Assembly: GCA_016783505.1 (NCBI GenBank) | Contig: JADHWK010000010.1 | Coordinates: forward strand, 1-61,209 | Source: Candidatus Zhuqueibacterota bacterium | GTDB taxonomy: Bacteria > BS750m-G25 | Direction of reading: 5' to 3' | DNA: 61,209 nt | Part shown: in pieces, positions 16,698 to 25,098 of the stretch | How positions within the stretch are numbered: the first letter of the stretch is position 1 | Layout of the letters: every line of letters begins with the position of its first letter | Program-made: the position numbers and the translations under genes | The notes under the pieces: generated by a model | Databases searched by the model: none | What the model saw: only the letters and a program-made list of their open reading frames with translations | What the model was told of the DNA's origin: nothing

Positions 16698-19067
16698 ATG
16701 ATTAATTTCAGCACAAAAGCTGGGACTTTAGAGGCTTTCAGGCCTCTTCTAAAAAAAAGCAAAATCTGTGAGAGTGTATATTTTACTGTAAATGAGTGGT
16801 CTAACAATTCTCATGAAATTATAAAAAGGATACAGCAAAGATTCTGTCACAGTAATATTATTGTGCGAAGCAGTACACTGAATGAGGATGGGGCTGATAC
16901 GTCCATGGCAGGGAGTTTCCATTCAAGTATGAACATTGATCCATCTTCCAAAAATGAAATAGAAGGTGCTGTAAATCAAGTGATCGAATCTTATGGGAAA
17001 TTGCGCTGTGATCATGATGAAGTCCTTGTTCAGCGCATGATTAATTCTGTCTCAATGAGTGGCGTGATATTTAGCCATGATCTGAATACAGGCGCTCCAT
17101 ATTACGTTGTTAATTATGACGATCTATCGGGAAAGACGGATACAATAACTTCTGGTAACGGTGATACAAGTCGAACCTTGTTAATTTATCGAACTCATAT
17201 ACGTGATCTACAATCTTCCCGGTTCAAGGGGCTTCTGGAAGCCGTTAGGGAAATCGAGGGGTTGTCTTCTTGTCCAGGGCTTGATATTGAATTTGCTGTC
17301 GCAAAAGATGAAACGATCTTCATTTTTCAAATTAGACGATTGGCAGTGCAGGAAAATTGGAATCGTAACATTTCTAATAAAATTGATACGTCACTCAAAG
17401 AAATAGCAGATTTTTTAGGGAATCGATTTCAAGCGAGGCACGGCATTTCAGGGCACATGTCCATCTTTGGCGAAATGCCTGACTGGAATCCTGCAGAAAT
17501 GATTGGCCCAGCACCCCGCCCCTTATCCCGTTCACTTTATGAAAAGCTAATTACGAACAGAATTTGGGCAGAGGCCAGGGCGGAGATGGGGTATCGTGAC
17601 TTGTCCGGAAGGCCTTTAATGGTTAATTTAGGTGGGCGTGTTTATATAGATGTCCGAGAAAGTTTCAACTCCTTTCTGCCCAGTGACCTTGATCCGAAGA
17701 TAGCAGAAAAACTGGTTTGCGCATGGCTTGAGCGATTGAAATCGAACCCTGAATTACATGATAAAATCGAGTTTGAGATTGCCATTACGGGTTATGCTTT
17801 TGATTTTGATCAAAAGATCTACCCTGTTTCTAATGTATTATCGGAGGGAGAAATTGAAAAATTCAAGAAATCACTCAAGAGATTCACTAACAATATTATT
17901 CTTGAAAAACGTGCAGGCATTCGCCAACAGTTAGATAGAATTGAGTATCTTGATAATAGCCGCAAAACGTTACTTAAAAAAAGCTCGCAGAACAACCAAA
18001 TTGAAATAGCAAGAGATTTATTAAATGATTGCAGGATATGGGGAACAAAACCCTTTTCCATTCTCGCCCGCGATGCGTTTATTGCGGAATCTTTTTTACG
18101 CTCCATGGAAGCCGTGAAAATTCTTAAGAGTAAGAGAATAAATTCATTTCGTAGATCAATAAATACAATACTGACGGAATTTTTGATTTCTATGGAAGCT
18201 TTACAAAAGAACGAAATTAAGAAGGAAGAATTTGTCGAGCGTTTCGGCCATTTACGTCCCGGAACTTATGATATTCTTGCAATAAGATATAGTAAACGTG
18301 AAAAGATGGAATCATTTGCTCCCGTTTCATTGGATGCTCATCAAGTTTCAAACCCCTTTGAGTTTTCAGATGTTGAAAAGGCATCGGTTAATCGAGTTCT
18401 GATTAATGAAGGTTTTGAGTTTGACAGCGATGTGCTGTTCGATTTTATTCGGAAAGCCATCTCGGGACGAGAATACTCAAAATTCATATTTTCACGTAAT
18501 ATTAGCGATGCACTTGAATTAATTGCAGAGTGGGGTGTGACAATCGGTTTGAATCGCGAGGAAATTTCTTTTCTTACAATTGATCAAATATTTCAAACTC
18601 TAACTCATACTTTTCATGAACCCATAGAGACTCGTTTACGAAATTTATCAGAGGAAGCGTTTAGGGAATATGAAATTACCCAGGCACTGCGTTTGCCCTA
18701 TCTGATTTCCAGGATAGAAGATATCTATATCGTTCCTTTACTTAAGAGCAGGCCCAACTTTATAACAAAAAAAAGGATGGAATGTCCTTTACATTATCTT
18801 TCAGGACATGAGATTCAATCATCTTGTCCTGATGGTCATATTATATTGACGGAGAGAGCTGATCCCGGACATGACTGGATATTTTTAAATCCAGTAGCAG
18901 GTTTGATTACTAAATATGGTGGTTCTAATTCCCATATGGCAATTAGATGTGCTGAATTGGGTATTCCTGCGGCAATTGGTTGTGGTGAACAATTATTTGA
19001 ATTGCTTCAACAGGCAAACAGGGTTCTGCTGGATTGTGGTTCTAAACTCGTTATCCCTATTCAATAG
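16698..19067 (+). CDS. L-glutamine kinase-like PEP-utilising enzyme (Cj1418 type)
   Basis: 789 aa. The N-terminal third is the ATP-grasp domain of PEP synthase/PPDK proteins (Arg57 in RSSTLNEDGADTSMAG). The C-terminal domain carries the phospho-carrier His746 in GGSNSHMAIRCAELGIPAAIG. There is no PEP/pyruvate barrel of the PPDK type. This two-ended plan fits Campylobacter Cj1418, which phosphorylates the amide nitrogen of L-glutamine with ATP as the first step to phosphoramidate. The downstream genes supply the other three steps. ATG 16698 has AAAGGA upstream; a TTG at 16674 is less likely. The alternative is an antibiotic-kinase-like PEP-utilising protein. Confidence 0.75.
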   Translation: MINFSTKAGTLEAFRPLLKKSKICESVYFTVNEWSNNSHEIIKRIQQRFCHSNIIVRSSTLNEDGADTSMAGSFHSSMNIDPSSKNEIEGAVNQVIESYGKLRCDHDEVLVQRMINSVSMSGVIFSHDLNTGAPYYVVNYDDLSGKTDTITSGNGDTSRTLLIYRTHIRDLQSSRFKGLLEAVREIEGLSSCPGLDIEFAVAKDETIFIFQIRRLAVQENWNRNISNKIDTSLKEIADFLGNRFQARHGISGHMSIFGEMPDWNPAEMIGPAPRPLSRSLYEKLITNRIWAEARAEMGYRDLSGRPLMVNLGGRVYIDVRESFNSFLPSDLDPKIAEKLVCAWLERLKSNPELHDKIEFEIAITGYAFDFDQKIYPVSNVLSEGEIEKFKKSLKRFTNNIILEKRAGIRQQLDRIEYLDNSRKTLLKKSSQNNQIEIARDLLNDCRIWGTKPFSILARDAFIAESFLRSMEAVKILKSKRINSFRRSINTILTEFLISMEALQKNEIKKEEFVERFGHLRPGTYDILAIRYSKREKMESFAPVSLDAHQVSNPFEFSDVEKASVNRVLINEGFEFDSDVLFDFIRKAISGREYSKFIFSRNISDALELIAEWGVTIGLNREEISFLTIDQIFQTLTHTFHEPIETRLRNLSEEAFREYEITQALRLPYLISRIEDIYIVPLLKSRPNFITKKRMECPLHYLSGHEIQSSCPDGHIILTERADPGHDWIFLNPVAGLITKYGGSNSHMAIRCAELGIPAAIGCGEQLFELLQQANRVLLDCGSKLVIPIQ

Positions 19068-19093
19068 CGAGGGATAATAATAAGGGGGCATTA

Positions 19094-19606
19094 ATGGTAC
19101 TCTGGTTAATTGGGCTTTCGGGTGCTGGTAAAACAACTCTGGCAGAGGAAATTGTGTCTTTAGCAAGAAAGGATGTTTCTAACGTTGCATTGATAGATGG
19201 TGATATTATACGTGAATTATTTAGCAATGATCTTGGACACTCGCTTGAAGACCGCAAAAAAAATGCGGATAGAATTTGTCGTCTTTGTAAATTCATGGAT
19301 GATCAACAAATCCACGTTGTATGCGCTATTCTTTCTCTATTTCCAGAATCAAGGGAATGGAATCGAGAAAATATAAGAAACTATTTTGAGGTTTTTATTG
19401 ATGCTCCTTTTGAACACCTTGTTGAAAGAGATTACAAAGGTTTGTATCATAAAGCTCTCAACAATGAAATTAAGGATGTTGCTGGTATGGATATAGAATT
19501 TGCCCAACCAACAAGTTCAGATCTGATTATCAAAAACGATGAAGGGAAAGAAAAATTATTATCATTTGCCCCTATGCTTGCTAACAAAATAATTGGAGAA
19601 AATTAG
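19094..19606 (+). CDS. APS kinase-like protein, candidate CDP-amidate kinase (Cj1415 type)
   Basis: 170 aa, a single-domain CysC-fold kinase. The P-loop GLSGAGKTT is at residues about 8-16, LIDGDIIRELF is the substrate-binding DGD segment, and FIDAPFEHLVERDYKGLY matches the APS-kinase VxxPxxxxxxRDxKGLY signature. No sulfate adenylyltransferase is encoded nearby, so ordinary PAPS synthesis is unlikely. In C. jejuni the homologous Cj1415 phosphorylates the 3'-OH of cytidine diphosphoramidate. The glutamine kinase-like gene directly upstream supports that role. Inference from context, but strong. Confidence 0.75.
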   Translation: MVLWLIGLSGAGKTTLAEEIVSLARKDVSNVALIDGDIIRELFSNDLGHSLEDRKKNADRICRLCKFMDDQQIHVVCAILSLFPESREWNRENIRNYFEVFIDAPFEHLVERDYKGLYHKALNNEIKDVAGMDIEFAQPTSSDLIIKNDEGKEKLLSFAPMLANKIIGEN

Positions 19607-19607
19607 A

Positions 19608-20375
19608 ATGAACTATTCTTACAGTAACGAGAATCGAATAGTTTCACCATGTACCTATATGTATACTCCTTATGAAGGAATATCACTGTTAGAAAGTTAT
19701 TCATCAAACCGTGGTATTTTCCTTAACAAAGGCAGAGAGATAATTCGTAACACGGTTGAAATTGATGCAATGATCAAGGAAATCTTGAATTGTGGAATAA
19801 ATGAATATCTCCAGATTGCAAAAAAAGAGGGTGATGAAAAAGTATCGGACGGATTATCAGGAATTATTAAAGACCATGCATGGCTTGCCGATAATTTTTT
19901 ATTACAAAAAGGCAACTCAGGATTATCCCGAAAAAAGGAAATATTGGAGTCATTTTCTCCTGATAGAAAAGTAGAGACGATGAGTCTCTTGATTTCCTTA
20001 TTTAGCAATATCCTGAGTAATTTAAAACATTCGCCTTTAGTGAAAATGTGGATGGACAGGTTAGTGCAGCGTTTTGAGGTGACAAAAAAGCTTTACGAAA
20101 GATACAAACCAGGATTTCGAAAAGGGGAAGGAAAGAGCGAGCGCCTCATTTTATATGCGCTATTTGCAATGATTTTATCTATTTACTATTATAAAAACAA
20201 GAACTTGAAATACTTGAACGCATTATTGAAAATCAATGACACGCTTATTTCTGTAATTGTTAAATTAGCAGACGTTTACCCCGCAATTTTCATGGCATAC
20301 TTATCGGCATCATGCGAAGACTGTTTTGTCGGAAAGTTAGTAAAAAGCAAGGGGATAATGGATGCCACTATCTGA
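19608..20375 (+). CDS. Unknown mostly helical protein in the phosphoramidate operon
   Basis: 255 aa from ATG 19608, one base after the kinase stop, with GGAG ten bases upstream. I do not recognise the family. It looks alpha-helical and soluble, with one hydrophobic stretch near residues 181-196 (LILYALFAMILSIYYY) and a Cys pair near the end (SCEDC). It overlaps the next gene by 14 bases, so it is surely co-translated with the formyltransferase-like protein. No catalytic motif is visible. It could be an accessory subunit or a new enzyme of the pathway. Confidence 0.7.
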   Translation: MNYSYSNENRIVSPCTYMYTPYEGISLLESYSSNRGIFLNKGREIIRNTVEIDAMIKEILNCGINEYLQIAKKEGDEKVSDGLSGIIKDHAWLADNFLLQKGNSGLSRKKEILESFSPDRKVETMSLLISLFSNILSNLKHSPLVKMWMDRLVQRFEVTKKLYERYKPGFRKGEGKSERLILYALFAMILSIYYYKNKNLKYLNALLKINDTLISVIVKLADVYPAIFMAYLSASCEDCFVGKLVKSKGIMDATI

Positions 20376-21102
20376 TATAGGGATGATCATAGCGGATACA
20401 CCAAGGTCTAAAACTTATGTGCAGGCTCTTGTGCAAAATAAACTGGTACCAAATCTTGTCCTTATAATGAAAAGTGAATTAAATGACATGTTACCCGGTC
20501 AAACGGCGGATGGAATAGCTGACAGCGTTCATGTTATTCCAGATCAATTCTCGAAGGTTGGTTTTGTGTTTAAGCCTTCTGAAGCCCTTGAGGACACACT
20601 GACACAATCTGGAATTCCTTTTCAGTATGTACCCTCTGTTGATATCAACAGTGATGAGGTAATATTCGCCATACAAGAAAGGTCAGAAACTGTATTTATT
20701 TATTCTGGATTTGGCGGTGCCATTCTAAGAAACAAAATTTTGAGCATTGACAAAAAATTTCTCCATATTCATGGTGGATATTTGCCCGATTACAAGGGGA
20801 GTACAACGAACTATTATAGCTTGATTAATGAAAATGAATGTGGGGCGTCATCAATTTTCATGGAGGAGGAAATTGATAGTGGTCCTATATTAATTCGCAG
20901 ACGATTTTCACCGCCTGAAGATCGCAGAGAAATAGACTATATTTATGATTCGATATTTCGAGCTAAAGTTCTTGTTGAGACAATTCAGAAGTTTAGTATA
21001 GATGGTAGATGGCATTTCGAAGTTCCAAATAACTCTGGCGGGGAAACCTATTTCATTATTCATCCTGTTTTAAAACATATTGCAATCCTTTCTAACACAT
21101 AG
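20362..21102 (+). CDS. Formyltransferase-fold protein with altered active site
   Basis: 246 aa. The core matches GART/methionyl-tRNA formyltransferase folds: HIHGGYLPDYKGST holds catalytic His137, and EEIDSGPIL holds catalytic Asp172. The usual Asn two residues before the His is His135 instead (HIH, not NxH). The formyl-donor chemistry may therefore differ. Sugar formyltransferases of glycan loci have this fold, but this one sits between kinase and methyltransferase genes of the presumed phosphoramidate operon. It may formylate an amine on the same residue or act on a carbamoyl or amidate group; open. Confidence 0.7.
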   Translation: MPLSDIGMIIADTPRSKTYVQALVQNKLVPNLVLIMKSELNDMLPGQTADGIADSVHVIPDQFSKVGFVFKPSEALEDTLTQSGIPFQYVPSVDINSDEVIFAIQERSETVFIYSGFGGAILRNKILSIDKKFLHIHGGYLPDYKGSTTNYYSLINENECGASSIFMEEEIDSGPILIRRRFSPPEDRREIDYIYDSIFRAKVLVETIQKFSIDGRWHFEVPNNSGGETYFIIHPVLKHIAILSNT

Positions 21103-21130
21103 GATTGTTTGGTGAATTTACCTCTTCTTA

Positions 21131-21928
21131 ATGAGAATCACATACAGAACGCAACATGTAAAACAATATTGGACTAAACGCTGGGATGATATTCCCGCTG
21201 ATGCTCCAATGGAAAATGCTGATGTATATCCGCTAAAATACGCGGAGCTTACTGTCAGATCTAATGATGGTAGAATCTTAGAAGCTGGGTGCGGAGCTGG
21301 GCGAATCCTTCGATATTACAAGAATAGGGGCTATGACATTGTTGGGATAGATTTCATCAAAGGTGCTGTGGAAAAATTAAAAGGCATTGACCCTGAGTTG
21401 AATGTTGAAGTGGGTGATATAACTCGCTTAAGGTTTGAAGAAAATTCCTTTAAATATGTACTTTCATTTGGCTTATATCATAATTTAGAGCATGGACTCG
21501 ACAAGGCAATACGTGAAACATATCGCGTCCTTCAGCCAGGGGGGGGGGTGTGTGCCTCATTCAGGGCAGACAATATTCAAACAAGATTAACTGACTGGTT
21601 GGCTGATCATCGCAGAAAAAAGCAAGCGGGGAGCGCACATGCTACTGAATTTCACAAAAGGAATCTAAAACGATCAGAGTTTGTTGATGTATTCAATCGT
21701 GCTGGTTTCAAAGTTGAAAAAGTTTATCATGTAGAAAATATGCCCATATTTTATAAATTTAGATTTTTCCGATCACAGGGCCACAAGATTTTCAATGAAA
21801 ACATGGCCAGAAAAGAAGGATACAGATTATCTCCTTTAGGCAACACAATTCAAAAGATCCTTATCCGTTATTTCCCCGACCAGTTTTGCAATATTTATGT
21901 CGCGATTGCTCGAAAGCCAGAAAGGTAA
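21131..21928 (+). CDS. Class I SAM methyltransferase, candidate phosphoramidate O-methylase
   Basis: 265 aa. Motif I is RILEAGCGAGRILRYY near residue 49, then DIVGIDFIKGAVEKL, VEVGDITRLRF and a YHNLEHGLDKAIRETYRVLQPGG stretch, all classic methyltransf_11 landmarks. The C-terminal 80 residues are basic. In C. jejuni the phosphoramidate group is O-methylated by methyltransferases encoded beside Cj1415-Cj1418, so this gene is the natural candidate here. A general sugar methyltransferase is equally possible from sequence alone. Confidence 0.75.
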   Translation: MRITYRTQHVKQYWTKRWDDIPADAPMENADVYPLKYAELTVRSNDGRILEAGCGAGRILRYYKNRGYDIVGIDFIKGAVEKLKGIDPELNVEVGDITRLRFEENSFKYVLSFGLYHNLEHGLDKAIRETYRVLQPGGGVCASFRADNIQTRLTDWLADHRRKKQAGSAHATEFHKRNLKRSEFVDVFNRAGFKVEKVYHVENMPIFYKFRFFRSQGHKIFNENMARKEGYRLSPLGNTIQKILIRYFPDQFCNIYVAIARKPER

Positions 21929-21937
21929 TACTGTACG

Positions 21938-22627
21938 GTGTCGTTACTCATAGGGATAACCCAGCGAGTCAGTGTAGTTCCTGAGTACGGAGAACGTCGT
22001 GATGCGTTAGACCAGGCTTGGGTTGGTTTTTTTTCGGCATGCAATTTAGATCCCTTGATAATCCCCAACAGGCTCGCTGATCCTGTTGCGTATGCCCAAA
22101 AGATGGGAGTAAAAGGAATTGTTTTAACAGGCGGTAATAATTTTTCTGATGCCGTAAAGACAATACAAAACTTGCCCGTGCGCAATTTACCGCAAAGCGA
22201 TGATCTGGCGCCAGAGAGAGATGCAACAGAAATTGCTCTTTTGAAACAAAGTATTGAAAAAGGATGGCCTGTAATTGGTGTTTGTAGAGGAATGCAATTA
22301 TTAAATCTCTTTTACGGAGGGGAAATAGGCTCTGTCGAAAACCATGTTGGATTATATCATGATCTAACAACCAAAGAGAAAATAGGAATTCCATTTGAAG
22401 TTATGTTTGATAATCCGGTGAATTCATTCCATGATTTTGGAATTCATTCAAGTGGTATGAGTCCTGAGTTTAATATATTGGCACAGACAGGTGATGTGGT
22501 TGAGTCCTTTGTTCATCGAGAATATCCACATATGGGGATAATGTGGCATCCGGAGCGAAATGTTAATCCGTCTGTTAATGATGTTAATCTATTTCGTAAT
22601 TATTTTGCATGCTGGATTAAAGAATGA
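21938..22627 (+). CDS. Class I amidotransferase-type hydrolase, candidate gamma-glutamyl-CDP-amidate hydrolase (Cj1417 type)
   Basis: 229 aa, GTG start nine bases after the methyltransferase. It is a free-standing glutaminase fold close to the PuuD/peptidase C26 group, with nucleophile Cys116 in GVCRGMQLLNL and His204 plus Glu206 in MWHPER. Cj1417 has this fold and removes glutamate from gamma-glutamyl-CDP-amidate to release CDP-amidate. An ATGA overlap joins it to the cytidylyltransferase gene, as expected for consecutive steps. Gamma-glutamyl-GABA hydrolase is the alternative but does not fit the context. Confidence 0.78.
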   Translation: MSLLIGITQRVSVVPEYGERRDALDQAWVGFFSACNLDPLIIPNRLADPVAYAQKMGVKGIVLTGGNNFSDAVKTIQNLPVRNLPQSDDLAPERDATEIALLKQSIEKGWPVIGVCRGMQLLNLFYGGEIGSVENHVGLYHDLTTKEKIGIPFEVMFDNPVNSFHDFGIHSSGMSPEFNILAQTGDVVESFVHREYPHMGIMWHPERNVNPSVNDVNLFRNYFACWIKE

Positions 22628-23385
22628 CAAAAGTTATCATTTTGGCGGCTGGTGAAGGTACCCGTCTTCATCCCTATACTTTGGATTGCCCTAAATGTTT
22701 GGTGAAAGTAGGCGGTAAAAGCTTGCTGGATTATCAACTCGCTGTTTTGAAAAGTCAAGGCATTGAACACATTGTTCTCATTAAAGGATATCTTTCTGAT
22801 ACATTGCATAGACCCGGCGTAATGACTTATTGCAACGAAAGGTACGCTGACACAAATATGGTCTGGACACTCTTTTGTGCTGAAGAGGAAATGACAGGCA
22901 ATGTGATCGTATCCTATGGCGATATTGCCTATTCAAAAGAAGTTCTAATTGAATTGATGAAATCTTCACAAAATATCTCTGTTGTTGTCGATAGGGGGTG
23001 GAAAACATATTGGGAGACTCGATTTGATAATCCATTGGATGATGCCGAAACGTTGAAAATTGGACATGACGGAAGGATTGTAGAAATTGGTCAAACCCCC
23101 AACAGTTTAGACGAAATTGAAGGGCAGTACATAGGTTTAATGAAATTTTCTGAAAAAGGTTTGTCTTCGCTTAAAGAGTTATTCAAGAAGTCGAAATCCG
23201 CTGGAATGTTAGGCACAAAAGGACCAGAAAAAGCGTATATGACAGATTTGCTGCAGGCAGCTATAGATAAAGGATACGATGTCTGGCCCGTTTTTATTGA
23301 GGGAGATTGGGTGGAAGTCGATACAGTCAATGATTTGAATTTGGAAATTACAAGGCAACGCTTGGAAAAAATATCCCGGATGTAA
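22624..23385 (+). CDS. Nucleotidyltransferase, candidate CTP:phosphoglutamine cytidylyltransferase (Cj1416 type)
   Basis: 253 aa. VIILAAGEGTRLHPYTLDCPKCLVKV is the sugar-nucleotidyltransferase signature, VSYGDIAY the metal-binding loop, and ETRFDNPLDDAETLKI with GDWVEVDTVNDL completes a LicC/Cj1416-like plan. Cj1416 couples CTP with phosphoglutamine. Together with the hydrolase, the glutamine kinase and the CysC-like kinase, all four known phosphoramidate-activating enzymes have counterparts within 6.7 kb. Phosphocholine cytidylyltransferase is the main alternative, but no choline kinase or LicD gene is seen. Confidence 0.78.
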   Translation: MTKVIILAAGEGTRLHPYTLDCPKCLVKVGGKSLLDYQLAVLKSQGIEHIVLIKGYLSDTLHRPGVMTYCNERYADTNMVWTLFCAEEEMTGNVIVSYGDIAYSKEVLIELMKSSQNISVVVDRGWKTYWETRFDNPLDDAETLKIGHDGRIVEIGQTPNSLDEIEGQYIGLMKFSEKGLSSLKELFKKSKSAGMLGTKGPEKAYMTDLLQAAIDKGYDVWPVFIEGDWVEVDTVNDLNLEITRQRLEKISRM

Positions 23386-23527
23386 GTATAGGGCGAAAAG
23401 CCAGCCGATAATGAATAACTGGATTTTTTTGTAGATCAGAATTGTCCGATTAGGTTTTTGCATAATTCAAGAGCAATTGTGTAAATTTTTAAATCGAAAA
23501 AATGAAATTGGATTAAATGTGGGAAAT

Positions 23528-24721
23528 ATGAAAATTGACAGTATTCCGGTTGTATTTTTATTAGGTGTGGGAAGGTGTGGGGGTGATTTAACAAGGGGAA
23601 TTCTGGATTGGCATGATCAAGTGCTTATTATTCCTATTTCAAACAAGTTTTACCCTACATGGAAAAGTTATAAATGTGATTATATTGATGATCCTGACAA
23701 AATAGCGGATATTTTCTTAAACAATTCGAAGTTATCTTGGTTCAAAGAAAATAAGTTTATTCATAGCTATAGCCAGTTTGAATATGATTTTTCTGATGTT
23801 AATTGGAAGATATTTAATACCTCATTTCACGAATATTTGCATAAGCACAAATTATGTGCACGTAATGTATATTATGGTATTTTTTATGCTTATGCATGTG
23901 CCTGTAATAAAAGAATTGAGAAGGTTCGTGTAATCATTGCAGATGCCTTTTATGATAATTATATGTCAGAAATATTGAATGATTTTTCCGATGCGAGATT
24001 CATACATATCGTAAGGGATCATAGGGCTAATATCTCCTCACTCAAATCTTTCTTCTTGACTATGTACGGAACCCTTGTCTATCCTGGAAAAGGATTGAAG
24101 TTTGGCAGATCACTTTTTATACATATTATCAATGATTATATGGTTAAAGTAATGCGAATGCTCCATGATAACAAGAAAACAATGAGTGCTGATTATCTAA
24201 GAGTGATACGTTTTGAAGATATAAAACTAAATCCTAAATCAACGATAGAAGGCCTTGCTGGCTGGTTAGGTATTGATTTTAATGAGTGTTTAATGAAACT
24301 GACTAAAGTTGGAAAATTGGTACATGGAAATAGCAGTTTTTATGACCAGCCTGTTGAAGGATTCACCATTGAACCTGTATACAGATGGAAGAAACATTTG
24401 CGTTGTTACGAAATTAGAATGATTGAGTTCATTTTTGGTCAGAGCATGCTTAATCTCGACTATAAACCTGTTTATAGTCGGAATCCGGTCTCTAAATTAA
24501 TCGGATTTATCTGTTGTTTTATGCCATGGAAAGGCGAAATATTTTATATGGGGTATATGAAAAAGGCTCATGCACTCTCAAAATTTAAGCGTTTTTTAAG
24601 ATGTTATGTGATACCTTTTTATTATTTCCCTAGAAACATTTTGATGTTTTTCATTAGCAGAGCATTTTTTTTAAAGCTTTTCATCAAAGGTTATTTAAAA
24701 GTGGTTCCTCATGAGAAGTAG
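23528..24721 (+). CDS. Sulfotransferase-like protein, candidate phosphoramidate transferase
   Basis: 397 aa from ATG 23528; a TTG at 23477 is less likely. LLGVGRCGGDLTRGIL near residue 11 resembles the 5'-phosphosulfate loop, and FIHIVRDHRANISS places Arg163 and Ser170 seven residues apart as in the 3'-phosphate-binding motif of PAPS sulfotransferases. No PAPS-making genes are nearby, but the presumed operon product, 3'-phospho-CDP-amidate, also has a 3'-phosphate and a transferable group on a diphosphate. I infer that it moves phosphoramidate to the glycan. The C-terminal 60 residues are hydrophobic and basic and may touch the membrane. Confidence 0.65.
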   Translation: MKIDSIPVVFLLGVGRCGGDLTRGILDWHDQVLIIPISNKFYPTWKSYKCDYIDDPDKIADIFLNNSKLSWFKENKFIHSYSQFEYDFSDVNWKIFNTSFHEYLHKHKLCARNVYYGIFYAYACACNKRIEKVRVIIADAFYDNYMSEILNDFSDARFIHIVRDHRANISSLKSFFLTMYGTLVYPGKGLKFGRSLFIHIINDYMVKVMRMLHDNKKTMSADYLRVIRFEDIKLNPKSTIEGLAGWLGIDFNECLMKLTKVGKLVHGNSSFYDQPVEGFTIEPVYRWKKHLRCYEIRMIEFIFGQSMLNLDYKPVYSRNPVSKLIGFICCFMPWKGEIFYMGYMKKAHALSKFKRFLRCYVIPFYYFPRNILMFFISRAFFLKLFIKGYLKVVPHEK

Positions 24722-25098
24722 AAAATCCAGCATCCAGGAAAGTCCCGAAGGAAAATAACAGAAAGAAAGTCTACTTTTTGACACTGCAAATGATCTCTGC
24801 CATCGTACCCTATAGATAACAAGGCCCACCAACATGAAATACCCCAATTTACCACTCAAATTCAGAAAAAACCACGAACTTGGGTTAACCGGTTGATTCC
24901 ATGCGTTTTGGGGCTTTATTTGCAGGATATCATTGCGAAGTCGAAGTTTGAAGCAAGAATAGTATCAAATAAAGCGGTTAATGGATGTAATTCACAAGTC
25001 GCAGGAATTGGCGATAGGAAGCTAAGTCCAATAGCAAATAAAAACAATAGTAATATACTTTAACTGATTAATTTATTCAGGCTTGAAGAACTATAAAA
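24722..25098. other. 377-base gap without a gene
   Basis: No ORF with recognisable homology lies here. A weak open frame of about 50 codons before 25064 has no start signal and no familiar sequence. TAATATACT near 25052-25060 could serve as a -10 box for the downstream Gfo/Idh operon, but I cannot place a matching -35. The gap marks the boundary between the phosphoramidate block and the legionaminate-like block. Confidence 0.4.

Noticed and set aside
19094-19606. Ordinary APS kinase for sulfate assimilation
   Set aside because: No sulfate adenylyltransferase or PAPS reductase nearby, and three partner genes of phosphoramidate synthesis surround it.
22624-23385. LicC-type phosphocholine cytidylyltransferase
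   Set aside because: No choline kinase, LicD or choline transporter is in the window, and it overlaps the amidase gene.
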